Position numbers and translations under genes: made by a program. The notes beneath the pieces were generated by a model, which saw only the letters and a list, made by a program, of their open reading frames with translations, was not told the origin of the DNA and did not search any database. From NCBI GenBank assembly GCA_025765615.1, contig JAIVFJ010000067.1, positions 186,001-250,000 on the forward strand: a DNA stretch of 64,000 nucleotides, written 5' to 3'. How positions within the stretch are numbered: position 1 is the stretch's first letter; every line of letters starts with the position of its first letter. Positions 40,400 through 51,964 of this stretch are shown in pieces. This DNA is from Zopfochytrium polystomum. Taxonomy: Eukaryota; Chytridiomycota; Chytridiomycetes; Chytridiales; Chytridiaceae.

Positions 40400-41425
40400 A
40401 ATTACATCATTGCCGAATGTGTGATGCATTGCCTTCCCTGTCATCTGTCTCCATCTCCTATGCGGTGGTAGTCTGCGCTTCTATATTTTTAGTGAAGTTC
40501 TTCAATGCTTAGTTGTACCGTTCTTTAGTCGTAATAAGCCAGCGTTTTTGAGATTACGTGGGAAAACTGTGGCTGGGGATGTAGCTCCGTCAGTAGTCTG
40601 GGCTTTTCCAATAGACAACTTCTTTTCCGTTTCAGGTCCGGTCCCTCCAGAAGACAGAATGTTGGAAATTGCGGTGAACGCAGCGTTGAGCCTTCCAAGA
40701 AAGTGTCGAAGGCGTTCAGTGGACGCTTCGTCAATTATTCGTTTTTCTCGAGCCTTTTACACTCTTCTCGAAGTGGATGGTCGCGAACCATGAAAGCGAA
40801 GGCAAGTAGCCCCAGGCAAACACACAATCACATTTTTCCGCAACCTTCACTCCTCCCACTCTTCACTCAGTGTAAACTGTTCGTTTTCGGACCCAGCCGG
40901 CCCCGGCAATGCAGGCCGCCTCACAAAGTACGCTGCCACTTGCCGTTATAGTAAGTGAAGTAAGGCAAGTCTGCGAATTTACTAAAAGGCACGAAAAACG
41001 CTTTTGCAGGCATTTCAGACTCACTGGTGGCAATGTCGCTTCCATATTTTGCCAAACGGAGCCAGAGGGGTGCCATGCACCTGTCTCCGCCATAGAGGGA
41101 CTTCCCAGATGGGTCCACTCCAACTGCACTGGGAATGGGGCAGACCTCCTCCGACTATCCTCACATCAATAAACAGACTGCTCCTCCCTCAACAGGTGTG
41201 GTACAGACGCTTTACGCCTGTCCTGGAAGTCACAAACTTCCTCTGTTGCCCACAGGGTGGTCTCCTTCATGAAGCCAGAAGCGCAGCAAAAGCGCGAGAA
41301 ACAGGCACTACGCTCCTTTCCCCTGCAGTTGTTCCGGTTGTGCGAATGCCCTTTTATGGGGCCACACTGGCAACAACTCTGTCTACCGCCAAGTCACCGC
41401 AATTTTCATTGGTTGCAACATAGTG
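40400..41425. other. Downstream flank with short repeat pieces
   Basis: After the 3' end of receptor 2 there are only unsupported short ORFs. The minus-strand reading at 40921-41118 (MDPSGKSLYGGDRCMAPLWL...) looks like decayed mobile-element coding sequence, but I cannot name a family. The motif CTTTACGCCTGTCC near 41209 recurs near 43693 and 45214. It ends at an LTR-A. Confidence 0.4.
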
Positions 41426-41835
41426 TGTTAGACAGAACTGACTGGTAAGCAGCAAGAGGCACAAGGCGGACCTGAAACTATTGTGACTGTCAGATATCAT
41501 TCTCACAATGCCCATGGGAGAGGGAGCCACTGCCAATGCAGACCTGGGCTGGCTTGCGCTGATGACAAATACTCCAAGTATTAAGTGGAACAGAAACCTG
41601 GTGTTAACAGTTTTCCTCCTCCTCTGCTCAAGCAGATAATATAGGAGAGGTTTCTACCCTGTGCCAATCACGCTTGCCTAGCGACTATTACAGTGTGCAT
41701 AACATCATTATGTATCAATAATTCATAACAGAGTTTTTCTCTTTCTCTCCAAGTTGGGGAGAAGGACCACCCACAAACACACATCTCCACTTCATTCACT
41801 CCTTCCACTCACTCACTCAGAGTAGACTGTTTACA
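41426..41835 (+). repeat. LTR-A (410 bp), plus orientation
   Basis: TGTTAGACAGAACTG...GACTGTTTACA; aligns end to end with the TSD-bounded solo LTR at 56362. No TSD here (TAGTG versus CATGT). It is followed 194 bp later by an inverted LTR-A. Confidence 0.85.
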
Positions 41836-42029
41836 CATGTTTTTGTTTGATTTTGTCCTGAAGAAATGTAAGAGGTTAATAGTCAGGGTGTATGTTCTAG
41901 TTTGCAATTGGACACCTCTTGAGAGTCCCAGCTTTTTTCACCACCTGGGTCCAACAACAAGTTGTAGATACGTTACAGGAAGCGAAGCTGAAAACTGGCT
42001 ATAATTATATCGGCTGGATTTGTCCATTA
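41836..42029. repeat. Spacer between inverted LTR-A copies (second locus)
   Basis: About 150 bp next to the inverted LTR are the reverse complement of 6895-7047, which abuts the plus LTR of the first locus. Read from either inverted pair the order is the same: LTR, shared 150 bp, unshared 45-60 bp, inverted LTR. Confidence 0.65.
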
Positions 42030-42657
42030 TGTAAATAGTCTACTCTGAGTGAGTGAGTGTGTGAACGAAGCGGAGATGTGTGTGTTTGTGGGTGGTCCTT
42101 CTCCCCAACTTGGAGAGAAAGAGAAAAACTCTGTTATGAATTATTGATACATAATGATGATATGCATGCTGTAATAGTCGCTAGGCAAGCGTGATTGGCA
42201 CAGGGTAGAAACCTCTCCTATATTATCTGCTTGCGCAGAGGAGGAGATGTTAGTTTTGGGTCTTTTGGAGTAAGCAGTGTGCAGGAGCTTTGACCTGGTA
42301 CTGCTCTGCAAGGATGACTTGCAGCATTTTGCAAGTGATGGTCCTTGTAACAGTTTTGTATAAAGACAAACACAAGACTGACAGAAGCCAAGATCAACCT
42401 CCCACCACCACCACCTTCAGTAGTGTACACCACAGCAGCCCAATCCATCAATCAGCCAACATAGCGAATTCTTTCAGGAGAACTGTTAACACCAGGTTTC
42501 TGTTCCACTTAATACTTGGAGTATTGGTCAACAGTGCCCAGGTCTGCATTGGCAGTGGCGCGCTCTCCCATGGGCGTCATGAGGGTGATAACTGACAGTC
42601 AATAGGTTCGGGCTTGTCCTGTGCCTCTTGCTGCTAATCAGTCAGTTCCGCCTAACA
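42030..42657 (-). repeat. LTR-A, minus orientation, split by an LTR-B insertion
   Basis: It starts TGTAAATAGTCTACTCTGAG and ends CCGCCTAACA, the full LTR-A in reverse. LTR-B with its TSD sits inside, at 42248-42476. Removing it leaves about 395 bp, the normal LTR-A length. A chromovirus fragment begins 6 bp later. Confidence 0.85.
42243..42481 (+). mobile_element. Solo LTR-B (229 bp) with GGAGA target-site duplication
   Basis: TGTTAGTTTTGGG...ATTCTTTCA at 42248-42476, flanked by GGAGA on both sides (42243-42247, 42477-42481). Other LTR-A copies have the uninterrupted target (GAGGAGGAAAACTG in this orientation). It is therefore younger than the LTR-A it interrupts. The only coherent second copy is at 3267. 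Confidence 0.9.
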
Positions 42658-42662
42658 AAATG

Positions 42663-43067
42663 TAGCTTCCAGCCCCTCCCAGAGCTCTTGCAGGGTGGTG
42701 GGTGGGCTTGGGAGAGATCTGTACCATGATTGGGCTTGACCAGACAGGAGGGTGCTAGTAAAAGAACCTTGACTTGCTCATTGGGAAATCTTGAAGCTTA
42801 GAGAAGGATGACAATCTCCACAGTGGCCATAAAGTTCTTGAGGTCTTTGGCCAGCCCAGTGAACTTGTCAGTGGGAACCTTGGACTCTCTTGCTTGGTTG
42901 GCTTGGGGCAGGAGAAGAGCTTGATATTCTTGTGGTGAAGTTGTTGTTGAAGCTGGTGCTGCTGGTGAAGGACTTGTTCTTGAAGTTGGTCTTGAAAGGG
43001 CTTCAAATTGGCCCATCAAGGCTTGGAAGGCAGTTGCATCAGGGAAGGTGTTGTTTGGGTCAGACAT
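42663..43067 (-). pseudogene. Truncated chromovirus gag
   Basis: Homologous to the first half of gag in the complete element (start MSDPNNTFPDATAFQALMGQ). It contains frameshifts and an altered Gln-rich stretch, and it breaks off at the point corresponding to 11647. It is preceded, in element direction, by its own 5' LTR at 43108. Confidence 0.85.
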
Positions 43068-43107
43068 GATGGCAGGGAGTAGTAGGAGAGGGTGAAGTGA
43101 ATTATGA

Positions 43108-43415
43108 TGTCAGGAACAGGGCGGGACAGGGCAAGGCAGGCAAGGAACTGAGAGGAGTGATGATTGTATTGGAAATAATAATTCATTTGAGGGATGGGAC
43201 AGATCCCCCATCTCCCTTTTTATACTTTTGAGAGTCTTCCTTGTCAAGACTCAAAGAAAGTTCCAGAAAGAGCAATTAGTAATACAATGATACCAATGAT
43301 ACCAATGACAACAAGACAAGTCAGGAAAGCAAAGAAGGTTCCAGAAGGTTCCACAAGGTTCCATGAAGGAATGTTCTAGAAGGTTCCAGAGGTTTCCAGA
43401 GGGTGATTCATAACA
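43108..43415 (-). repeat. Chromovirus 5' LTR of the truncated copy (LTR-C, 308 bp)
   Basis: TG...CA ends as in the complete element; shorter because it lacks one repeat of the GGTTCC/GAATGTTC block. The primer site AAGTGAATTAT (plus strand, 43095-43105) and TATA region are conserved. Several substitutions show that it is older than the complete copy. Confidence 0.88.
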
Positions 43416-43777
43416 GCCAGGGCTCAAATTCCCACAGGTGTTATGCTTTTGCTCAAAGTTTTGCTGAGTGCAGGTGCCCTTTAGTATGTCCGCAGAGGAA
43501 CCTTCGCTTCCGTACTGTAACGACAGATCACGCATATTTTCTTGTTTGTAATTGGACTCTTCCTGTGAGTGCGGCGCCAGCTGGGTTCGACAACACAAAT
43601 CTCGAGAAATCCTTAACGGTTTGAATTCTTAGGCGTTGGACAGGTACTTCTCCCGGTCTGCTTACTTTGTAGACAGACTGCTCCCCTTCAACAGACACAG
43701 GCAGGCACTTTACACCTGTCCCTGTAGTCACACCCACAGGGTATTCCCATTATGGGGCCAGCGGCACAGTGAATGGG

Positions 43778-45200
43778 TGTGAGACTATACTCATCCCTTT
43801 GACCCTGGGATCTGGGCCCTAGAGTGAGGGAAAGCAAATAATAGGCTAAAACTAACTTTATTGGGCTGTTGTCTAGGAGGTGTTTCAACCCTACAACTTG
43901 CCTAGTCCACGAAGTATCCCTACTGATCTGTCTAACAGGGGTCTCAAACACAAAGAATGAACATTCAGAGGGACAATTCTCAGAGGGATTGGTTCCGAAA
44001 CACCAATTACTTGCATGGCTGCAGGCCGATGCGAGGGGAAATGGAAGGGCACTCCTGAGGGCACAACACAACTACAGAATTGAAAAGAGAGAGAAGAAGG
44101 AAACAGGGATTTTTATCTCAGGAACCTAATCTCAAATACAACAGGAGCGGTTATAGCGATAGGATAGACAGGGCGCGACGTAGCGCCTCTCGTCGCAGAC
44201 GGTGCTGCAGGAGCCCTCGTCGTCGCCAGCAACGGGGGGGGGAGAGAGAAGGGAGTCGACTATGTAGGGTCAGAAGGTCGCCAGCAGGGAACTCACACGC
44301 AGAAACACCTGTGATCGTATACGCATCCCGCTGGGCTGCGTCAGCACAATCACTCAACCAATGGGCTTTATCACATCGCACTCGTACTCACACATCTCAC
44401 TCTCAGAGCAATAGAACCGAGGCAGGCACCTGTAGATCGAACTCTCAGGTGTCGGGGACCACACAGGGCGCGGCCACCAACACCCTCACAGGGTCGACAA
44501 CACCACCGCCGTCGCCTCTGCAGCAGGCGAGTGCCTGTGATCCTCACTCCAAGACAGAGCCAGCAGCGTCGCACAGTCAGTGGTGGGGCAGCTGCATTCC
44601 CCACCTGCGGCCCCTTAAGAGGAGCACCCGAAGGAACCATGTACACACCCAGGTGTGTACCACCTCTCACTACCCTCACCTCTGTGAGCCAGATGGATTT
44701 GAAGGGACTCTGTATTGGTGCCAAAGGACAGAAATTAGATTGAAGAAAAAGGAAAAGGAGAAATGGCCCTAAAACATAGAGAGAGAAAATTGACAAGTCA
44801 ACCCCCCTGACTTGGAGCATCCACCACAAATGCTCTAAGTCCCCCCAACCCTATGCATGTATGTACAAGTGCCGAAACTAAATAATAAATTAGGCAGGCT
44901 TGGCGTATGGCCTGTCAGGCACCCCATCCCAAGGCAGTCAGGCAGTCTCTGTTAGTCACCAAAAAAAGAAAATATGTTGAGAAAACCCTGGCGCAATGGA
45001 AACTGTTAAGATGAAAGTAGTAAAAGCAGACCCAATAATAAAGACGGGTCAGCTGCAAATACATTTTGATAACGCCTTGGAAACTAAAGAACCAGGAATA
45101 ATAATAGGGATCCCAATCCTTGCAGTTTTATGACAGGTACGCTTGTTTTTGCGAATAAAATCCCCACACTTTATCACTGAGACCTCAGTGTAGTCTCACA
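43778..45200 (+). mobile_element. Element E, complete copy (1.42 kb, 10-bp inverted ends)
   Basis: Ends are TGTGAGACTA and TAGTCTCACA, exact reverse complements. The flanks share ATGGG (43773-43777 and, overlapping the last A, 45200-45204), so a 4-5-bp target duplication is likely. No coding capacity is visible. It could be a long solo LTR (TG...CA ends, 5-bp TSD) or a non-autonomous TIR transposon. Related copies are at 17746-18678 and 25456-25576. Confidence 0.75.
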
Positions 45201-46870
45201 TGGGTGAGACAGGCACTTTGCGCCTGTCCCCTGCAGCCATTCCCACCAAGGAACTTCCTGGGACAACGCTGGTGACAGCTCTGTCTACAGTTCAGTTGTC
45301 ACAGTTGCCATTCATTCCGACAGAGGCAAAATCCTGCAGATTGTTTAAATAACCCATCTCTATAGTCAGTTAATAGCTTCGCACTGCGCTCTTCGCTACG
45401 TAGCCCCATACACTCAGTAAAAGACAAGTTACTCACTGTACCGCCTCACATTCCAAATTAAAAGCACATTTGGAGTGGTGGAGATGCTCTAATTTATGTT
45501 GGGGGAGGGGGGGGGCTCTTGGGGATTCTGCCAGTTGTCTGCGACCGCAGTTGTCTGCGGACAAGTCATGTGACATGTCCCTGTCCGCCTCCAATTAGTG
45601 GACTTGGACACTTAGTCCAATTAGTCGGATCACGATCGCCTCATTGTGCCACAGCTCGAAGCCCCTGACAAAATGCAACAGCTTGTTCAACGCACAGACG
45701 TGAGTTCAAACGGCGATCTAATTCTCAGTTCGTTTCTCATTGTGAATCAGTCGATCCGACACTACTTCCCTCATGCACTGCCAACACCATCATGCACCAA
45801 CACCACCCTTCCAAAACGGATCTGCACGAAGGCAACTTGTTCTACTGTCAACGAAGTGAGTTCAGCACAGTGACTCGTTCTCTCTTCGTCAAATTGTGTT
45901 TAGTCCAACCCCCGATTCCTTTCCCTTGTTCCACTGGCATTCTTCAGTCTGCGTCAACATCCCTCTTGCTCTCCCCGACTGAGACCCAGACTGGGGTGCG
46001 TAGCTGTAGCAGACTACTAGTGAGTACTTTTCCATGCAAAGAGTTGATTGTTAGAGGCCTGGTTCTTTTCACAGGCCCTGATCATCTACTGATTCTAAGC
46101 TCACTGATCGCCTTGGATTTAGGCAACCAACGGCACCAACCAACAGAGCACAAGGACACTGATACCTTTTCCCTCCAACCCACAGTTCGGTTCACATCGA
46201 GCTACGTTGAGAGTGAATCTCCCACAAGAGAGACTTGCATCTTGAGAAGCGCTTGAACTTCATCAAGCATTCTCCTGCTGAGTCCCTTGATCCATTGAGC
46301 TGTTTTGCAGTCGTCAGTTGGAATTTTTCAGGAACAAATCGAAAGGTAAAGGTTTGTCCCGATTGCTTCTACTCTCTTTGCGTTACTTAAAAAAAAAAAA
46401 ACCATCTCCCTCTTCCTCAACCAGCCAGTAACGAGAAACCAGCCACCTGCAAGCGTGCCTTGCTTGTTCCCAGCACCGCCTGTACCATATTGCTGAGCCC
46501 GCGCCCTCTGAAACTACAGCGACACCAACGTCGCCACAAAACACCAACACCACCCACACAAAGTTCAGCTACACCTCGCACATCTCGCGCGCGTTTTACA
46601 TTCCCACCGTACGCACAGTTTTTGGAAGGCTCTGCATAGCCAGTCCTCCAAACTCTGCCTGAAGGCGAACGTGGGGAGTGCGAAGGACTCAAGGAGTACA
46701 AATTAAAGTCAGTATGGAAAGTGGTGTCGCTGAACACAAATAAAAAAACTACTAAAAATCGCCAGTGTGCGCCTGCCTTTGGTGAGCCTCCGTTTACATT
46801 TGTGTTGCACGCAATACTCATTGATTGTATCTCAGCTTAACAACAGAAGACGAACCTGTGTCAAGATGAA
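45201..46870. other. No supportable gene
   Basis: It holds short repeat motifs (GACAGGCACTTTGCGCCTGTC near 45208, able to form a hairpin), a G-run near 45501-45514, and ORFs without family signals (45646-46256). Nothing convincing is encoded. Confidence 0.4.
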
Positions 46871-46879
46871 TAGTAACAG

Positions 46880-49800
46880 TGCTTCAAATCTCACTTGCAA
46901 CCCCCAAATTCAACGATGCTGTTGCAAAAAGAATTATTCCTCCGACTATTATACGGCCAGAGGATAGAGTGAAAAAGGCATATGCAGAAATATTCTACTT
47001 TCCGTACTTCACTTGGAACGTTGAGACAGCCCTTCAGAAAACGAAAATGAAGTGTGTGTGATGGATGTTGCTGTGTTCCAAGACAGGAAAGGATTCGAAC
47101 TCAGATTGTTCATGATATTAGGCACAAGACACTGCTTATTTATCGGCAGAATCAATGTGGCGTTCTGGCCAACCAGAGTGGATGTGGGCACAGCGAATCT
47201 AAAGGTCAACGCTATTTTACCACTGTTGATGAGAAATTCCTTGCAGGCCTGGACGATTCCGTTCGAAACAAATTCCCACACATTCTGTCGGCAAAGGGAG
47301 GCATATCTTGCGCTCTCTTCAATATTTACATTGATTGCTGCTTTCGAAACGACATTGGACTGCGGGGTTCACTCAAGGAGATATCTTCACACCGTTCAGG
47401 TCAGGAGGGCGCATTCTTTGGACATTGTTTTCACCAACTTCAATCAGAGCGATACGCAGAGCTACTTGACGTTTTAGTTAGGAATTCCCAGCATGTTTCA
47501 TCAGATATGAGACCAATTCCAGTGACGCTCGATCATATCTTGAAAACCATAAAGCCCCAGACGCTAAGGAGATGACGGCAGTGTGGATGAAGGAAACAAA
47601 GAAGTATGATGACCTTGCCACAGCGCTGATGCAGTCTGCTCGAGTTACAAAAAGTGTTTCCATTGACAGAACACGGAAGTTTGCAAAGTGGCTTCGAGCA
47701 CGAGTACAAAATTCTTCAGTGAACTTGAAGGAATGCCATCTTCTTGTGTTTGCGAGAAACGAGATAGGTGAACAATGCATTGTTCTTTTTTCACCTTCTC
47801 ATAGCTGCCTCAGGAGAAGTAGTAAATCGAGCATTTGTGGCATCAGAAAATCGGGCTCAGACGAAGTTTCTTTTGCAAATTGCAAATCAAAACATGGAGG
47901 CACCTGACAAAACATTGCTTGATGTGGCAAACTCCATAAACTCAAATGATGAGATATTCTTCCCTGACGATGAGAATGTGACAAGCAATCTTGCTTCTGG
48001 AATTAAAGGTACCCCTCCTTATCATATTTGATTAATTAAATCAGGATAGGCGCAATGTATGCTGATGAGCGTGTGATTCCGGTGATGAATAGTTCTGAGA
48101 CAGTTGAGGGTGGTGAAGATGAAGAAGGAGATGATTTTTGTGAATCCGAAACAGAATCAGAAAGCAGCAGTGATACAGACGACGACGATGACAGACGATC
48201 TATACTGGGACTGGACGATTATGAAGTTTGTTCAAAAAAATCCATTCTTGAAATGCTTTGCAACAAGGAAGTCGTATTTCCTGCCCTCAAGGAAGACCAA
48301 GATATTGCCATAGTCTGCGACAATCCAAATGCACTTAAACGTTCCATTCAAAAGATGGGTTCACGGTAATAATTTCTCTATTTCCTCTATGTTTTGAATG
48401 CTGATTCCCAACAGTGTTCGGGCATGTCAGGACCCCTTCCACTTGATCTGGCGGTCCACTGCGAAAGTGAGAAAGGATTGCCAACGTCGTCTTTCAAAGC
48501 TATTTCATCACGCACTATATGATCCCAAACGGATACTTCGTCCCCGAGAGGATATGTTTTACAGAGTAAGGACTCTCCTTCAAGATTTTCCTGAGGATGA
48601 AATTACTGCCTCAAGGGACAAGCGGCGAGGAACGACCAACAACACACTGTTTCAAATTAGAGAGGAGATCTTTGTCCAGACGGAGGCGAAAACATTCACA
48701 TTGAACATGGGAAAGAACGAAGTTTGATTCAGTCCAGTCCAAATGAGTCCCCGCACAGTGAGCTTGTCAGGCTTTGCAGACGCTCTATGAGCTACAATGT
48801 GGGGATGCGCGTCCTCATCTTTATAGTAAAGGTCGGTCAGGGTCAGCTTCTTCCAAAAATCTGAATTGTTGAAGGTGAATTTGAGGCAAGCGTGATGCAT
48901 GGCAGAGCTCCTCCTCATCTTGATGAGAAGAACATATTTAAGTGGATGAAAACGGCGCTGCTGGCACACTCAAGCATTCCAAATTCAGCTGCCTTCTCCA
49001 GTTTATGAGCTCATGCAGCTCCACTTCTGCAGAATTGTCATGGAGAGTTTCGACTTCAAAAGACAGCAGAACTTGCCTTGCTGCATGGCGGGACTTCTTT
49101 GACATTGATCAGCTTGTCAATAAGCATGCGGTTTCAGACGCAATCACAAGCCCAAGAAAGGTGCTTGCTAACGAACTTTGAATCCAAAAAACTAATATTC
49201 TGTCAGCGTGGACTTCTCGAATACTTCAAAATTCTGACACCCTACTATCAACGCAAACATTTGTTGAACGCCTTCAATTAGAGGACACTAACGTGGAAGG
49301 CAAATTGTGGACTTGTCGTCAGACGAGCTTCGCATTTTACAGCATGTCTTTGTTCAACAGCAGTCTGGAAATGTCTTGTGGAAAGATAGTGCTTTTGTCA
49401 CCACCATAATGTTCAATTTCATAGTGAGATGTAATACAGACAACACTCTTCGGCTCACACCAAGAAGTCCCGCAGTCATTGCAGGTGCCATCAAAACTGG
49501 AGGGGATCTTCTTTAGGGACCGCACTTCCAGCAGTTGGGAATTTATTTACGATGCCACCACACAATTTCAAGCACCCTCCAGAAGTGTTTACAATGCAGG
49601 AAGATACCCTCTGCAAAGTTCTTCCACAATTGTTGAATCCGCGTGCATTTCGTGCCTTGCGGGCATTTGCGGCCAATGTGTGTTCTGACATATATCACAG
49701 ATCAGATGCGGATCTTATGCAAAAATGGGACAACTATAAAAGCGTGTTCGACGAGCGAACATTGCACAGGTGGCAGCAGGGACGGCACAAAATCCAATCA

Positions 49801-50760
49801 TTGCTCCTTCAGACAACCCCGAAAATGATAACACCATTGTTGAAGCTCATGATTCTATTTTGAGCATGAGTCCTGTTGCTTTGGAAGATTTGCATCTGCC
49901 AGGATCTTCAGACAAGCAGGTAGAGAGTGCGAGTAGTAGCACACCAGTTACGCCATTTAAGCCCACTCAGAGCAACACACACATTTGCGATTTGCACATG
50001 CATGAAATTTTGCCAGTATGCGGACAGTTCAAAGAATGGAGACTATATAACTGGAAAGTAGTTCGACAATATGCTGCGACATTGCAAGCTAGCTATGGAA
50101 ATATCAGGACCGACACCCTTCGCCAAAAAGTGAATCGATTTCGACCAACAGCCCTGCAAAATGGAACAGTTTCGACCACTGACACATGTGCAAGCTTGAC
50201 CTCATCTTCCATCACAGAGAGGGAGTGTTCAAATTTCCCAAATGAGCGCTCCAGAGAAACTTTGAACGAAACTGTCGTTGAGGTACAATGACAAATTGGT
50301 GAATTGTTTGGGCAGCAACAATGCGTGGCAGAGTTCTCAGACTTGCACCATACAAGTAGCACACCTGCTGTTGAGCTGCTCACAGTACAATCCTCCGACA
50401 GACATACTTTAACAGCAAAGGCTCAGTCGAACAGTGAATCAGTGGGGCACCAACAAGAAGTTACTGCTGCGTTTCCTGAACAGTCGAACACTTTGAGAAG
50501 CACACCTGCCATTGGGCTTCTTCCGAAACAGTCGCAAACTGCAGATCGGCAAGCTGCTTTTGCAAATGCTCGGTCAAACACAGCATGCGAAAACTGTCGG
50601 AAACGGAAAAAGGGGTGTGATGGATCGGACAAAGATTGCAGCAAAAAGCGCGCAAGGACTGGCCAGCCTGGTATTTCTACCTTCTTTGCTCAGTCTGGAG
50701 GAAGTGGTCAGCCTCGAGGAAGTGGTCAATGAGGCTGAAGTAATGTTGCGAGAGAAGAGA
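46880..50760 (+). pseudogene. Decayed DDE-transposon coding region (DUF6729-like zinc domain plus transposase-like core)
   Basis: Successive plus-strand frames, shifted against each other, read as one ancestral protein. First is a Cys/His segment (CDGCCC..., GCGHSESKGQRYFTTVDEKF, LDDSVRNKFPHILSAKGGIS) resembling the zinc-binding domain found before DDE transposases in fungi and animals. Next is SVSIDRTRKFAKWLRAR...LKECHLLVF, where the first catalytic Asp is expected, then an acidic linker and IAIVCDNPNALKRSIQKM with ACQDPFHLIWR, fitting the second Asp and following His. Downstream parts (49552-50732) end in CENCRKRKKGCDGSDKDC. Several stops and frameshifts are present, although some frame changes could be introns. 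No terminal repeats were identified. The family call is tentative. Confidence 0.5.
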
Positions 50761-51240
50761 AAATAAATCGAAACGTAGTGGCACTTAACTTCACAACCTG
50801 TGCATGCATTGCCTCCCCACAAGTGCCACCACCCACCAGCCGCCACTCCCACAACCCATTTGTTGCCGACTCTGTTGACAGAACGCTCGTCTGCGCTTGC
50901 AGTTTGCAAGGTTCATCCTCACAGTTTACGCGACTTCTCTCTCCAATATCTCGGTTTATTTGGCGTCAGCATAAGCTAGGACGGCAGCGGCTTCCCCCCC
51001 CCCCCACGACTCGCTTGCGCAGCTTCGTGCTTAAGCCTGCCGGAGGAAACTGGAGGAAAGCGAGTTGTGCCGAAGATTTCGTGTTGGCGGGATGAAATAA
51101 ATCCCAGTCGGAAGGCCTTTTCTTATACTGTCGGAGGGTGTCGGAGCGTTGGAGCAGTCTCTGTCGGCGTCGGAGCGCTGCCTCGCTTCGCTCAGCAGCA
51201 TCCCCAATAGCCCTTTCACTTTGTTTCTGTTTTCTGGACA

Positions 51241-51280
51241 TTAACGCATACCAGGTTCGGCGTTACCTGGTATGCGTTAA
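51241..51280. other. Perfect 15-bp inverted repeat (hairpin, 10-nt loop)
   Basis: TTAACGCATACCAGG at 51241-51255 is followed by TTCGGCGTTA and its exact complement CCTGGTATGCGTTAA at 51266-51280. It lies in an intergenic stretch between the decayed transposon and receptor 3. Function unknown. Confidence 0.85.
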
Positions 51281-51339
51281 AGTCAAGTGGACGGCACGCT
51301 GGCCTCCGCAGATATGTTCAAGTTCTGGTCAAAACGAAA

Positions 51340-51340
<1 letters not shown>

Positions 51341-51376
<36 letters not shown>
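51341..51376 (+). repeat. Poly(A) tract, 36 bp
   Basis: Thirty-six consecutive A. It could be the tail of a retroposed sequence, but no source gene or target duplication is evident. Confidence 0.9.
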
Positions 51377-51378
<2 letters not shown>

Positions 51379-51668
51379 ATGACCAAAAATGTGTGCCAAT
51401 GGCGGAGGAAGCACATGCCCGGTTCATGCTGCGGGGAAACCAACCAATCAAAGACAGAGAAACGAATGAAGACCAAGATGGACTTTTTTTGATGATTCCA
51501 AAAAAAGAAACTGGGAGGATATCGTCACCGATTTTTCTCGTCTCGTTGCTTTGTCTCTCTGTCTCGGCCTGTCTGCCGCACAAGATGCAGTGTGCCTGAT
51601 TTTCTCATCCGGTTTTCTTGTCTCCCTTTCCATTCAGCAGCTGTCGCTTCCGTCTGACTCTCTGACTC

Positions 51669-51671
<3 letters not shown>

Positions 51672-51767
<96 letters not shown>

Positions 51768-51776
51768 CCTCTCTCG
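51672..51776. repeat. (CT)n/(TGTC)n microsatellite
   Basis: Short TGTC repeats followed by about 95 bp of nearly pure CT, roughly 190-290 bp upstream of receptor 3. Long ORFs on both strands through it are simple-repeat translations. Confidence 0.92.
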
Positions 51777-51964
51777 TTCGCCTCCTCTCTCTCTTTCCCC
51801 CCCCTCTCTATCTATTCCATTTCTTTTCTTTGTCTGTCGCCTTCCCTCCCTCTCCCTGTCACCCCGACCTCGTTGATCACCCACCACTGTCCTTCCTGCC
51901 CAACAGCAACAACGACATTCCGACTAAGCGGAGCAGACGACTATTCAACTCTTCTCCCAATCTG

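Noticed and set aside
41426..42657. A single complete copia element between the two LTR-A copies
   Set aside because: The LTRs are inverted, not direct, and the 194-bp interior is non-coding.
51551..51887. ORFs through the CT/GA tract, both strands
   Set aside because: Pure Ser/Leu or Arg/Glu repeat translation of a microsatellite.
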